From contig CBFHPF010000019.1 in NCBI GenBank assembly GCA_965657665.1, positions 1 to 19,267 on the forward strand: DNA of 19,267 nt. The letters are read 5' to 3'. The notes beneath the pieces were generated by a model that had not been told where the DNA came from, ran no database searches, and worked only from the letters and a program-made list of their open reading frames with translations. How positions within the stretch are numbered: the stretch's first letter is position 1; every line of letters starts with the position of its first letter. A program made the position numbers and the translations under genes. This document shows positions 1 to 6,474 of this stretch, one piece after another. The stretch comes from UBA8337 sp965657665 (GTDB taxonomy: Bacteria > Pseudomonadota > Alphaproteobacteria > RS24).

Positions 1-15
1 TAAACCAGCGCCAAT

Positions 16-102
16 GCCCAGGTGGCGGAATTGGTAGACGCGCTAGCTTCAGGTGCTAGTGTCCGTATGGACGTGGAAGTTCGAGTCTTCTCCTGGGCAC
101 CA
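16..102 (+). tRNA. tRNA-Leu (anticodon CAG)
   Basis: An 87-nt class II tRNA with an encoded CCA end. The acceptor arms GCCCAGG (16-22) and CCTGGGC (92-98) pair fully, followed by A99 and CCA 100-102. The anticodon stem CTAGC/GCTAG (43-47, 55-59) encloses the loop TTCAGGT, giving anticodon CAG at 50-52, which reads leucine CUG codons. A long variable arm (stem GTCC/GGAC) follows, as expected for tRNA-Leu, and then a T arm with TTCGAGT in the loop. Its promoter would lie left of the window, since only 15 bases precede it. Confidence 0.97.
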
Positions 103-217
103 TTCCCCGAATTGTGAAAATCAAAAAATGCTGGCAACTGCGCGAAGCTCGCTTTGTGAAACGGGCAGACCACTGTTCATTTGCAGCGCTCACTTAACAC
201 GTTTACTGGCCCGCCGG

Positions 218-246
218 TTGACTTTATGCCACCGCCAAGGCACATA
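218..246 (+). promoter_or_regulatory. Weak candidate promoter for rnd
   Basis: TTGACT at 218-223 resembles a sigma-70 -35 box. A 17-nt spacer leads to CACATA at 241-246, a poor -10; CATAGT at 243-248 fits better but needs a 19-nt spacer. It lies about 30 nt before the rnd start in an otherwise featureless gap after the tRNA. The -10 is weak, so rnd may instead be read through from the tRNA. Confidence 0.25.
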
Positions 247-273
247 GTCTGAACACGAAAGAGAGGCGACCCA

Positions 274-903
274 ATGGCCATTCATTTGCACAAAAACGAC
301 CTGCCTGACGGCTTAAGCTTTACCGGCGCGATTGCCGTTGATACGGAAACGCTGGGTTTGAAACCGGCCCGCGATCGCTTGTGTCTGGTGCAATTATCAG
401 CCGGTGACGGGGAAGTGCATATTGTGCAATTCGCGCCGGAGAGCAGCGAAAACCAAGACCCCTATGATGCGCCCAATTTAAAAGCGGTTTTGGGTGACCG
501 CCAATTGGTGAAAATTTTCCATTATGCGCGCTTTGATTTGGCGATTATCGCGCAATATCTCAATGTGCATGCCGCGCCGCTTTGGTGCACAAAAATTGCC
601 TCTAAGCTGGTGCGCACTTACACAGACCGCCATGGGCTGAAAGATTTATGCCGCGAATTGCTGCAAGTCGATTTGTCAAAAGCACAACAAAGCTCTGATT
701 GGGGGGCGCCTGATTTATCTGATGCGCAGCTTAATTATGCCGCGTCTGATGTGTTGCATTTGCATGCGCTGAAAGAGCGTTTGGAAACCATGCTCGACCG
801 CGAAGGTCGCCGCCCAATGGCGGAAGCGTGTTTTGATTTCGTACTGGTGCGCTCGGCGATGGATTTGGCCGGTTGGGAAGATATTGATATTTTTGCCCAT
901 TAG
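274..903 (+). CDS. rnd: Ribonuclease D (short, DEDDy 3'-5' exonuclease)
   Basis: A 209-residue DEDD-family 3'-5' exoribonuclease, expected to trim 3' ends of structured RNAs such as tRNA precursors in the cytoplasm. Exo I shows D23 and E25 in AVDTETLGL, Exo II has D88 in the FHYARFDLA segment, and Exo III is YAASD with Y155 and D159, so all four acidic metal ligands and the DEDDy tyrosine are present. The protein ends soon after the exonuclease fold and lacks the HRDC domains that make the E. coli enzyme about 375 residues. This short form is common in Alphaproteobacteria, where it also sits before lptC. The ATG at 274 follows GAGAGG (261-266) by 7 nt. lptC starts 14 nt after the stop, suggesting co-transcription. 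Confidence 0.93.
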   Translation: MAIHLHKNDLPDGLSFTGAIAVDTETLGLKPARDRLCLVQLSAGDGEVHIVQFAPESSENQDPYDAPNLKAVLGDRQLVKIFHYARFDLAIIAQYLNVHAAPLWCTKIASKLVRTYTDRHGLKDLCRELLQVDLSKAQQSSDWGAPDLSDAQLNYAASDVLHLHALKERLETMLDREGRRPMAEACFDFVLVRSAMDLAGWEDIDIFAH

Positions 904-917
904 GGCGATGCTTGGTT

Positions 918-1493
918 ATGGACACCAGCCCACAAGCTTATTCAAAACGCGTTGCTTTGCTGAAAAAGCTTTTACCCGCGCTGGCCGTTACCGGCCTGCT
1001 GGCGCTGATACTCGCCGCCAATCCTGATATTTTGCGGCGCTTGGCACAAAATACGCCAACCGCCCTGAACGGCAATTTATCCATTCAATCACCGAAGTTT
1101 GAAGGCCGCATGGATAACGGCCAAAATTATGTGCTGCAAGCCAGCCTCGGGCAGCAAGGCGAAAACGGCAGTGTCATTTTACGCGATATGCAATTGCGCC
1201 TGACCGGCACAGAAAATGTGCTAACGGCTGAGGCCAAAGAGGGCATTATTATGCGCGGCAATAAAGCGGCGCGATTTATTGATAATGTTGTGATGCGTGA
1301 TGCGAGCGGCAACCGGATGGAAACCGACTTGCTGGATTTCAACCGCATCAATGGCACATTGACGGCACCGGGCATAATTGAAATGACCGGCCCGACCGGC
1401 ACGCTGACAGCCGGTGCCATGATGGCTGACAGCAAGGGCGGTTTTTATCGCTTTGACAAAATTGAAATGCGGCTAAGACGGCGCGCACCATGA
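918..1493 (+). CDS. lptC: LPS export protein LptC
   Basis: A 191-residue inner-membrane-anchored periplasmic protein. By family, LptC connects the LptB2FG transporter to the LptA bridge that carries lipopolysaccharide to the outer membrane. One transmembrane helix near residues 14-34 (rich in L, A, V, I) follows a basic stretch, and the rest looks like the beta-rich LptC fold, with segments such as NGSVILRDMQLRLTG and a final GGFYRFDKIEMRLR. Identification relies on this topology plus position before lptA and lptB, because LptC sequences diverge strongly. I chose ATG 918; an in-frame TTG at 912 would add two residues and has AGGGCG (902-907) 4 nt upstream. The stop overlaps the lptA start (ATGA). 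Confidence 0.85.
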   Translation: MDTSPQAYSKRVALLKKLLPALAVTGLLALILAANPDILRRLAQNTPTALNGNLSIQSPKFEGRMDNGQNYVLQASLGQQGENGSVILRDMQLRLTGTENVLTAEAKEGIIMRGNKAARFIDNVVMRDASGNRMETDLLDFNRINGTLTAPGIIEMTGPTGTLTAGAMMADSKGGFYRFDKIEMRLRRRAP

Positions 1494-1969
1494 GCCGGCT
1501 TAGCGTCCTTATGTTCACTTTAATGGTCGGCTTTTCAACGTCGGTTTCCGCGCAAGCCATTCGTTTCAAAACCGACGCTGATGCGCCGGTAGATATTGTC
1601 GCCGATAGTTTAGTTTGGCAGCAGCGAAACAATCAGGCTGATTTATCAGGCGGGGCGAGAGTGACCCAAGGCGCGCTCACCCTGTCGGCTGATTTTATGC
1701 AAATTTTCATGGGTGCAGACGGCACGGCGCAAAAACTTATGGCGCTGGGACAAGTGACGATTGATGACGGCGCACAAACCGCGCGCGCTATGCAGGCCGA
1801 TTATGATTTACAAAACGATAAATTGCAGATGAGCGGGGACGTGCGCGTGACGCAAAAAGCGGATAATGCGCAATTAAGCGGCGCGATATTGCAGATTAAT
1901 ATGACTGATGGAAAAGCCAAATTAAGCGGTGGCAAAAATTCGCGCGCGCGCATTAAACTGGGCAACTAG
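1490..1969 (+). CDS. lptA: LPS transport periplasmic protein LptA
   Basis: A 159-residue OstA/LptA-family protein. LptA forms a periplasmic beta-jellyroll bridge for lipopolysaccharide between LptC and LptD. The N-terminus is a clear Sec signal peptide: a short start with one Arg, a hydrophobic core at residues 6-15, and a VSA|Q cleavage site after residue 21. The mature part begins with the typical DAPVDIVADSLVWQQRNNQADLSGGARVTQGALTLSAD pattern (shown here as family logic: a VDI-AD opening, then a GxxxVTQG strand), which recurs near residue 117 as SGDVRVTQ. The ATG overlaps the lptC stop by 4 nt (ATGA), indicating translational coupling. lptB follows 33 nt after the stop. Confidence 0.9.
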   Translation: MSRLSVLMFTLMVGFSTSVSAQAIRFKTDADAPVDIVADSLVWQQRNNQADLSGGARVTQGALTLSADFMQIFMGADGTAQKLMALGQVTIDDGAQTARAMQADYDLQNDKLQMSGDVRVTQKADNAQLSGAILQINMTDGKAKLSGGKNSRARIKLGN

Positions 1970-2002
1970 GCAGATGCTGAAAAACCGTTTAGGCTCGCCG
2001 CA

Positions 2003-2794
2003 ATGAGCAAAAACGCACAATCCATTAAGGCCGCTGCAGCCGATAACCAACAAGCCGAAAACGCTAAAATGCGCGGCGGCTTGGGCGCGGTTAATCTGTG
2101 CAAAAGCTATCGCGGCCGCACAGTCGTTAAAGATGTGTCTTTGCAATTTGACCGCCGCGAAGCCATTGGCCTGTTGGGACCAAACGGTGCCGGCAAAACA
2201 ACAACTTTTTATATGATTACTGGTCTGGTGCGCCCCGATAGCGGGCAGATTTTACTGGATGGGCAAGATGTCTCGGCTTTGCCAATGTATCGCCGCGCCC
2301 GCATGGGCGTTGGCTATTTGCCGCAAGAGGCTTCCATTTTCCGGACGCTTTCTGTCGAAGCCAATATTATGTCCATTTTGGAAGTGGTCGAGCCTGATAA
2401 AGATGCGCGGCGCGACCGTTTGGAAAGCTTGCTCAAGGAATTCTCCGTCACCCATGTGCGCCAATCAGCGGGTGGCGCGTTGTCGGGTGGCGAGCGTCGG
2501 CGGGTCGAGATTGCCCGCGCCTTGGCCAGTGACCCCAGTTTTATTTTGCTCGATGAGCCTTTCGCCGGCATTGACCCGATTGCCATTAGCGATATTCGCG
2601 AATTGGTGGCTCAGTTAAAAGACCGCGGTTTAGGTGTGCTGATTACCGACCATAATGTGCGCGAGACTTTGGGCATTATCGACCGCGCCGTGATTATGTA
2701 TGACGGCCATGTGCTGACCGAAGGCACGGCGGAACAAATCGTCGAAAATGATAGCGTGCGGGCGCATTATTTAGGCGATGATTTCAAGCTGTAA
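2003..2794 (+). CDS. lptB: LPS export ABC transporter ATPase LptB
   Basis: A 263-residue ABC ATPase that powers lipopolysaccharide extraction from the inner membrane together with LptF and LptG, which are not in this window. Walker A is GPNGAGKT (59-66), the Q-loop is Q108, the signature is LSGGE (160-164), Walker B is ILLDEP with D184 and E185, and the switch histidine is H217 in TDHNVRE. AGID after Walker B and the TDHNVRETL segment are typical of LptB. Relative to the E. coli protein (about 241 aa) there is a hydrophilic N-terminal extension of about 22 residues. Met23 (position 2069) is an alternative start but has no Shine-Dalgarno, so ATG 2003 is kept. The stop is followed by a candidate hpf promoter, not by rpoN. 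Confidence 0.96.
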   Translation: MSKNAQSIKAAAADNQQAENAKMRGGLGAVNLCKSYRGRTVVKDVSLQFDRREAIGLLGPNGAGKTTTFYMITGLVRPDSGQILLDGQDVSALPMYRRARMGVGYLPQEASIFRTLSVEANIMSILEVVEPDKDARRDRLESLLKEFSVTHVRQSAGGALSGGERRRVEIARALASDPSFILLDEPFAGIDPIAISDIRELVAQLKDRGLGVLITDHNVRETLGIIDRAVIMYDGHVLTEGTAEQIVENDSVRAHYLGDDFKL

Positions 2795-2797
2795 AAC

Positions 2798-2826
2798 TGG
2801 ACAGCTCTCTTCTTTTCAGGCACAAT
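2798..2826 (+). promoter_or_regulatory. Candidate sigma-70 promoter for hpf
   Basis: TGGACA (2798-2803, 5 of 6 to TTGACA), a 17-nt spacer (2804-2820) and CACAAT (2821-2826, 4 of 6 to TATAAT). The -35 begins 3 nt after the lptB stop. The predicted transcription start, near 2832-2834, falls at the beginning of a perfect inverted repeat, so the hpf mRNA would start with a hairpin. Confidence 0.5.
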
Positions 2827-2830
2827 TTTT

Positions 2831-2946
2831 TTGCGGTTGAAACCGCAAGCAGGCGCGAGCCTGTTGTTCATCACCAGCGTCGTAGCTGTGTTTGGAACGC
2901 TCGTCTCCCCTGCCGCAATTCGGCCGCCAGCCCGTTTCTCGGGCTG
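2831..2946 (+). promoter_or_regulatory. Hairpin-rich 5' leader of hpf
   Basis: Three inverted repeats lie between the candidate promoter and the hpf ribosome binding site: TTGCGGTT-GA-AACCGCAA (2831-2848, perfect), CAGGC-GCGA-GCCTG (2850-2863) and CAGCCCG-TTTCT-CGGGCTG (2928-2946). None is followed by a T tract on the + strand, and on the - strand the first is followed by A residues, so they are not intrinsic terminators. They could stabilise the mRNA or tune translation. Function is inferred only from position. Confidence 0.4.
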
Positions 2947-2978
2947 CAGGAAGAATTTGGCAGAAAAGGAAGACAATC

Positions 2979-3539
2979 ATGACCATTCATATTACTGGCA
3001 GACATATGGCAACCGGCAGCGCTTTGCAGCAGCACGTCGAAACACGTCTTAATGAGGCGGTCAGCAAATATTTCGACCGCGACGCTGATATTAATGTCAC
3101 TTTCTCCAAACAAGGCCATCAGTTTGAGGCGGCGTGTGCGCTGCATCTCGATAGCGGTCTTTATTTGCACGCCACCGGCAATGATGGCGACGTCTATGCC
3201 AGTTTTGACCAGAGCGTTCATAAAATTGAGAAGCAATTGCGTCGCTATAATCGGCGCTTGAAAAGCCATTCCGACCAGAAGCGATTAAACGAAGCGCTTA
3301 GCCATGCGCCGGAGAAAGTTTTGCAACCGGAAACCGGTGAAGAAGCGCCGGAAGAATTCACTCCGGTTGTGATTGCCGAAAACGACAAGCCAGTGCCGCA
3401 TTTAAGCGTGTCTGAAGCGGTGATGCAGTTGGAAGTCGGGGCGCATGATTTTGTGCTGTTCAAAACTCCGCGTGGGCTTTTAAACATGGTTTATCGCCGC
3501 GACGATAAAAACATAGGCTGGCTGGAATTAAGCAGCTGA
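2979..3539 (+). CDS. hpf: Ribosome hibernation promoting factor, long form
   Basis: A 186-residue HPF/RaiA-family protein. It binds the 30S decoding region and, in the long form, promotes 100S ribosome dimers when growth slows. The N-terminal domain (about 1-100) opens with MTIHITGRHM and contains the basic RRYNRRLKSH helix end. A linker rich in Glu (about 107-127) leads to the C-terminal dimerisation domain (about 128-186) with LSVSEAVMQLEVGAHDFVLF and VYRRDDKNIGWLEL. The ATG at 2979 was chosen because AAGGAAG (2966-2972) sits 6 nt upstream and homologues start with this MTIHITG-like segment; the frame is open further upstream to 2892 without support. The gene usually sits between rpoN and ptsN in Alphaproteobacteria, but neither is present here. 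Confidence 0.93.
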   Translation: MTIHITGRHMATGSALQQHVETRLNEAVSKYFDRDADINVTFSKQGHQFEAACALHLDSGLYLHATGNDGDVYASFDQSVHKIEKQLRRYNRRLKSHSDQKRLNEALSHAPEKVLQPETGEEAPEEFTPVVIAENDKPVPHLSVSEAVMQLEVGAHDFVLFKTPRGLLNMVYRRDDKNIGWLELSS

Positions 3540-3570
3540 TTTGATATCGGCAAATTTTATCGGGAAGATT

Positions 3571-3646
<76 letters not shown>

Positions 3647-3660
3647 CAAAGAGTGAGCGG

Positions 3661-3689
3661 AAGCTAATCGAAGACGCTTTGGCAATCAA
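3661..3689 (-). promoter_or_regulatory. Candidate promoter for tRNA-Ala
   Basis: On the - strand, TTGATT (3689-3684), a 17-nt spacer and TAGCTT (3666-3661). The -10 ends 14 nt before the mature tRNA 5' end, a typical distance for a tRNA promoter. Both boxes are imperfect (-35 4 of 6, -10 3 of 6). Confidence 0.35.
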
Positions 3690-3759
3690 GCCCAAAAAAC
3701 GTTTGCGATAAAAAATCCACTTTTAGCGCGCCTTTGATGCATGCAGGCGCTGATGGCGA

Positions 3760-4146
3760 TTAGTCATCGTCCTCATCGGCGTCGAAAATATCATCCTCGT
3801 CTTCATCTTCGAGCAAGGCTTCATCTTCGTCATCGTCATCAAGCAAGGCTTCATCCTCGGCAAATTTGCCAAGGGCTTCGTCTTCCTCGTCATCATCATC
3901 GTCATCATCTTCGTCAATGTCGTCTAACGAGATAGCGTCTTCGTCTTCTTCAAGCTCGTCTTCATCTTCCGCATCGGCCTCAACAGTCGGCTCAATCTCA
4001 GCAACTGGCTTATCGGGAATGGCGGCAGCCATCGGGTCAAAGCTGTGGTCGCATTTCGGACAAACAACAGGACTTTTATTCAAGTCATAAAATTTCGCTT
4101 CGCACGCAACACAGTTACGCTTGGTTCCCAGTTTCGGATCGACCAC
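3760..4146 (-). CDS. TIGR02300/FYDLN-type acidic zinc-ribbon protein
   Basis: A 128-residue protein of unknown function, matching from memory the alphaproteobacterial FYDLN_acid (TIGR02300) family. The N-terminus has PKLGTKRNCVACEAKFYDLNK and two CxxC pairs (C12/C15 and C29/C32) that should bind zinc. Residues from about 52 to the end are almost entirely Asp and Glu, with few hydrophobics and a DEALL motif seen twice plus a DEALG variant. The start is GTG at 4146: AAGGAG (4158-4153 on this strand) lies 6 nt upstream, and homologues begin at this PELGTKR-like segment. The longer open frame to 4209 is rejected. It is divergent from aroA, the usual location. The family is widely conserved in the class, but I know of no established role; nucleic acid mimicry or a charged interaction tail is speculation. 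Confidence 0.9.
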   Translation of the reverse strand: MVDPKLGTKRNCVACEAKFYDLNKSPVVCPKCDHSFDPMAAAIPDKPVAEIEPTVEADAEDEDELEEDEDAISLDDIDEDDDDDDDEEDEALGKFAEDEALLDDDDEDEALLEDEDEDDIFDADEDDD

Positions 4147-4180
4147 ACTGAACTCCTTCGGCAAAGATTCGCTCGAAAAT

Positions 4181-4209
4181 TTTCTGCCATGAAGCGCCCA
4201 AACTGTCAA
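4181..4209 (-). promoter_or_regulatory. Candidate promoter for the FYDLN gene
   Basis: On the - strand, a perfect TTGACA -35 (4209-4204), a 17-nt spacer and CAGAAA (4186-4181), a weak -10. Transcription would start near 4174, leaving a leader of about 28 nt that contains the strong AAGGAG ribosome binding site. The -35 overlaps the candidate -35 of aroA on the other strand. Confidence 0.5.
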
Positions 4210-4230
4210 AGGTTAAAGCAGAGAAATAAT
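4203..4230 (+). promoter_or_regulatory. Candidate promoter for aroA
   Basis: CTGTCA (4203-4208, 4 of 6), a 16-nt spacer and AATAAT (4225-4230, 5 of 6). The leader to ATG 4285 would be about 48 nt. The -35 shares bases with the divergent promoter of the FYDLN gene. A second TTGACG at 4251-4256 sits too close to the aroA start unless the mRNA is leaderless. Confidence 0.4.
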
Positions 4231-4284
4231 CCTTTGCCCAAAAGCGCAACTTGACGCGAAAACCCAAAAGCGCGACAAGACGGC

Positions 4285-5643
4285 ATGACCGGTGAAACAG
4301 TTTCTACCGCCGCATTTCGCGCCCATAAGCCCGCTGCCCCATTGCGCGGCACAGTGCGCATGCCGGGCGATAAATCCATCTCCCATCGCGCTCTTATTTT
4401 GGCGGCTTGTGCGACCGGCGAAAGCACCATATCCGGTCTGCTGGAAGGGGCTGATGTTTTGGCAACGGCTGATGCCATGCGCGCGCTCGGGGCCAAAATC
4501 ACCCGCCATAATGACGGCACAAATGATGAAGTTATTTATAAAGTAATCGGGGTTGGACCATCGGGCTTTCGAACACCCACCGCCCCGCTTGATTTCGGCA
4601 ATGCCGGCACAGGCACGCGGCTGGTTATCGGACTGGTGGCCGGTGCAGCTATTGAAGCGCAGTTTATCGGTGATGCCTCTTTATCTTCGCGGCCCATGGG
4701 GCGGGTCATGCGACCGCTGGCACAAATGGGCGCGCAGTTTAGCGCTCAAGACGGCGACCGACTGCCGCTCACCGTGCATGCTAGCCAATTAATCGCGGCC
4801 GATATCACCCCCGAGATAGCCTCGGCGCAAGTCAAATCAGCCATTTTACTGGCTGGCCTGCATGTAAACGGCGACACAATTGTGCGCGAACCGCATTTGA
4901 CCCGCGACCATAGCGAAAACATGCTGGCTCTATTTGGCGCGTCGATTGAGCGTTTTGAAGAAAATCAGTGCCATGTGGCCCGCCTCAGCGGTCCGGTGGA
5001 TTTGAAAGCCACGCATATTGATGTGCCAGGCGACCCCAGTTCGGCAGCCTTTCCGATGATTGCCGCGCTGATGGTGCCGGGCTCTGATATTGTTTTGCAA
5101 AATATGATGCTCAACCGCCAGCGCGATGGGCTGGTGCGTGTGTTGCAGCAAATGGGCGCTGACATCAGCTTTGAGAACCCGCGCCAAGCCGCGGGCGAGC
5201 AAGTGGCTGATTTGCGCGTGCGCCATAGTCCACTGAAAGCCATATCTGTACCGGCGGATATCGCCCCCGATATGATTGATGAATATCCCGCATTGGCGAT
5301 GGTTGCGGCTTGCGCCGAAGGCACGACGCATATGGCCGGTCTGGGCGAATTGCGCGTCAAAGAGAGCGATCGTCTGGCGGCCATTCATGACGGTCTGGCA
5401 GCCAATGGTGTGACGGTGGAAAGCGGCGATGATTGGCTCTCCATTAAAGGCGGTCAGTTGAAGGGGGGCGGTATCGTGGCGACCCATCACGACCATCGCA
5501 TCGCTATGGCGTTTTTATGCCTTGGCTTGGCGGCTGAAAAGCCGATTGGCATTGACGATACGGCGATGATTAAAACCAGCTTTCCGAACTTCTTTGAGTT
5601 GATGGACACGCTGAATGCAGGCTTTCAAACAAGCGCCTCATGA
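4285..5643 (+). CDS. aroA: 3-phosphoshikimate 1-carboxyvinyltransferase (EPSP synthase, class II-like)
   Basis: A 452-residue cytoplasmic enzyme joining shikimate-3-phosphate and phosphoenolpyruvate, the sixth step of the shikimate pathway to chorismate. Substrate-binding residues K30, S31 and R35 lie in MPGDKSISHRAL. The glycine-rich motif is DFGNAGTGTRLVIGL (103-117), then SLSSRPMGRV, TRDHSENML (a class II signature), DEYPALAM with the catalytic Asp-Glu, and LRVKESDRLAA. The RDHSE motif and overall pattern match the CP4-like class II branch, yet position 108 is Gly (GNAG), where CP4 has Ala (GNAA). The ATG at 4285 has only a weak upstream AAGACGG. cmk follows after 48 nt, the usual alphaproteobacterial order aroA-cmk-rpsA. 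Confidence 0.97.
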   Translation: MTGETVSTAAFRAHKPAAPLRGTVRMPGDKSISHRALILAACATGESTISGLLEGADVLATADAMRALGAKITRHNDGTNDEVIYKVIGVGPSGFRTPTAPLDFGNAGTGTRLVIGLVAGAAIEAQFIGDASLSSRPMGRVMRPLAQMGAQFSAQDGDRLPLTVHASQLIAADITPEIASAQVKSAILLAGLHVNGDTIVREPHLTRDHSENMLALFGASIERFEENQCHVARLSGPVDLKATHIDVPGDPSSAAFPMIAALMVPGSDIVLQNMMLNRQRDGLVRVLQQMGADISFENPRQAAGEQVADLRVRHSPLKAISVPADIAPDMIDEYPALAMVAACAEGTTHMAGLGELRVKESDRLAAIHDGLAANGVTVESGDDWLSIKGGQLKGGGIVATHHDHRIAMAFLCLGLAAEKPIGIDDTAMIKTSFPNFFELMDTLNAGFQTSAS

Positions 5644-5691
5644 GCTTTGCAAGTGAAGTTCTGCGCAATGCGTGAAGTGAGAAATTGAATT

Positions 5692-6351
5692 ATGACGGCA
5701 TATAATATTATCGCCATTGACGGACCGGCGGCTTCGGGCAAAGGCACATTGGCGCGCCAGCTGGCGGCGCATTTTAATTATGCTTATCTGGATACTGGCG
5801 CGCTGTATCGGGCCGTCGCGCTATGCGTTATCGAAAATGGCGCGGCACCCGAAGATGACGCAGCGGCGCTTTATGCGGCAGAAAATCTTGACACAAGCCG
5901 CTTTGAAGACGCAGCTTTCGCGGCCGCCTTGCGACAAGATGAAACCGGCAAAGCCGCCTCAATCATTGCTGCCAAACCGGCCGTGCGCGCCGCAATTTTA
6001 CAAACCCAACGCAAGTTTGCCCAAACCCCGCCGGACGGCAAAGCCGGTGCCGTGTTGGATGGGCGCGATATCGGCACAGTGGTTTGCCCCGATGCAGCGG
6101 CCAAATTATTCATCACGGCGCGGGCTGATATTCGCGCGGCCAGGCGGCACAAGGAATTGGTTATCGACAATCCGTCGCTCAGTGTGCCGACTGTGCTGGC
6201 TGATATTGAAGCGCGCGATAAGCGCGACCGCGAGCGCACCACCGCGCCGTTTAAAAAAGCCGATGATGCGCACTTGCTAGATACCTCTGATTTGTCTATA
6301 GAAGAGGCGTTCAAGGCGGCTCTGACGCTGGTGGAAAAAGCCCGCGCCTGA
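5692..6351 (+). CDS. cmk: Cytidylate kinase
   Basis: A 219-residue P-loop kinase phosphorylating CMP and dCMP to the diphosphates. Walker A is GPAASGKGT (11-19), the CMP site includes YLDTGALYR (31-39), and LDGRDIGTVVCPDA (about 122-135) carries the conserved GRDIGT motif. The lid region RDKRDRERTTAPFKKADDA and the closing LLDTSDLSIEEA follow, as in bacterial Cmk. Length is normal for the family. The start ATG gives MTAYNIIAIDGP, matching the usual N-terminus. It lies between aroA and rpsA, a conserved trio in proteobacteria. Confidence 0.97.
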   Translation: MTAYNIIAIDGPAASGKGTLARQLAAHFNYAYLDTGALYRAVALCVIENGAAPEDDAAALYAAENLDTSRFEDAAFAAALRQDETGKAASIIAAKPAVRAAILQTQRKFAQTPPDGKAGAVLDGRDIGTVVCPDAAAKLFITARADIRAARRHKELVIDNPSLSVPTVLADIEARDKRDRERTTAPFKKADDAHLLDTSDLSIEEAFKAALTLVEKARA

Positions 6352-6376
6352 AATCCAAACTGCCGGAACATTTAAT
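6348..6376 (+). promoter_or_regulatory. Candidate promoter for rpsA
   Basis: CTGAAA (6348-6353, 4 of 6), overlapping the cmk stop codon, then a 17-nt spacer and TTTAAT (6371-6376, 5 of 6). It would give rpsA a leader of about 92 nt. Separate transcription of an abundant ribosomal protein would make sense, but the boxes are imperfect. Confidence 0.4.
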
Positions 6377-6474
6377 CCAAATTTGCCCGTTTGCCGGAAG
6401 CCCGCAATGATGCGCGCTTTTTGCGTGGGAAGTCCGCCCGAAATTGGGAGTGGCACCAACAGGATACACATAAC

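Noticed and set aside
16..102. tRNA-Leu as an integration site for a mobile element
   Set aside because: No integrase and no second copy of the tRNA 3' end was seen; the downstream genes are conserved housekeeping genes.
53..247. Open frame of 64 codons over the 3' half of tRNA-Leu and the gap before rnd
   Set aside because: It overlaps a certain tRNA, has no ribosome binding site and encodes a composition unlike a real protein.
2892..2978. N-terminal extension of HPF
   Set aside because: It runs through the hairpin leader; the ATG at 2979 has a good ribosome binding site and the family N-terminus.
3728..3750. GCGCCT/AGGCGC inverted repeat as a terminator of the FYDLN gene on the - strand
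   Set aside because: The T run lies about 12 nt beyond the stem and the loop is 11 nt, so it does not fit an intrinsic terminator.
3866..4090. + strand open frame with long serine runs
   Set aside because: It is the complement of the Asp/Glu codons of the FYDLN protein tail; the serine runs come from TCG/TCA/TCT on the opposite strand.
4930..5496. Long antisense frames within aroA, and similar ones within rpsA, accD and addA
   Set aside because: They lie opposite genes with full motif support and have no recognisable domain or ribosome binding site.
6391..6474. N-terminal extension of ribosomal protein S1
   Set aside because: The frame is open, but the residues do not resemble S1, and the GTG at 6475 gives the expected family N-terminus.
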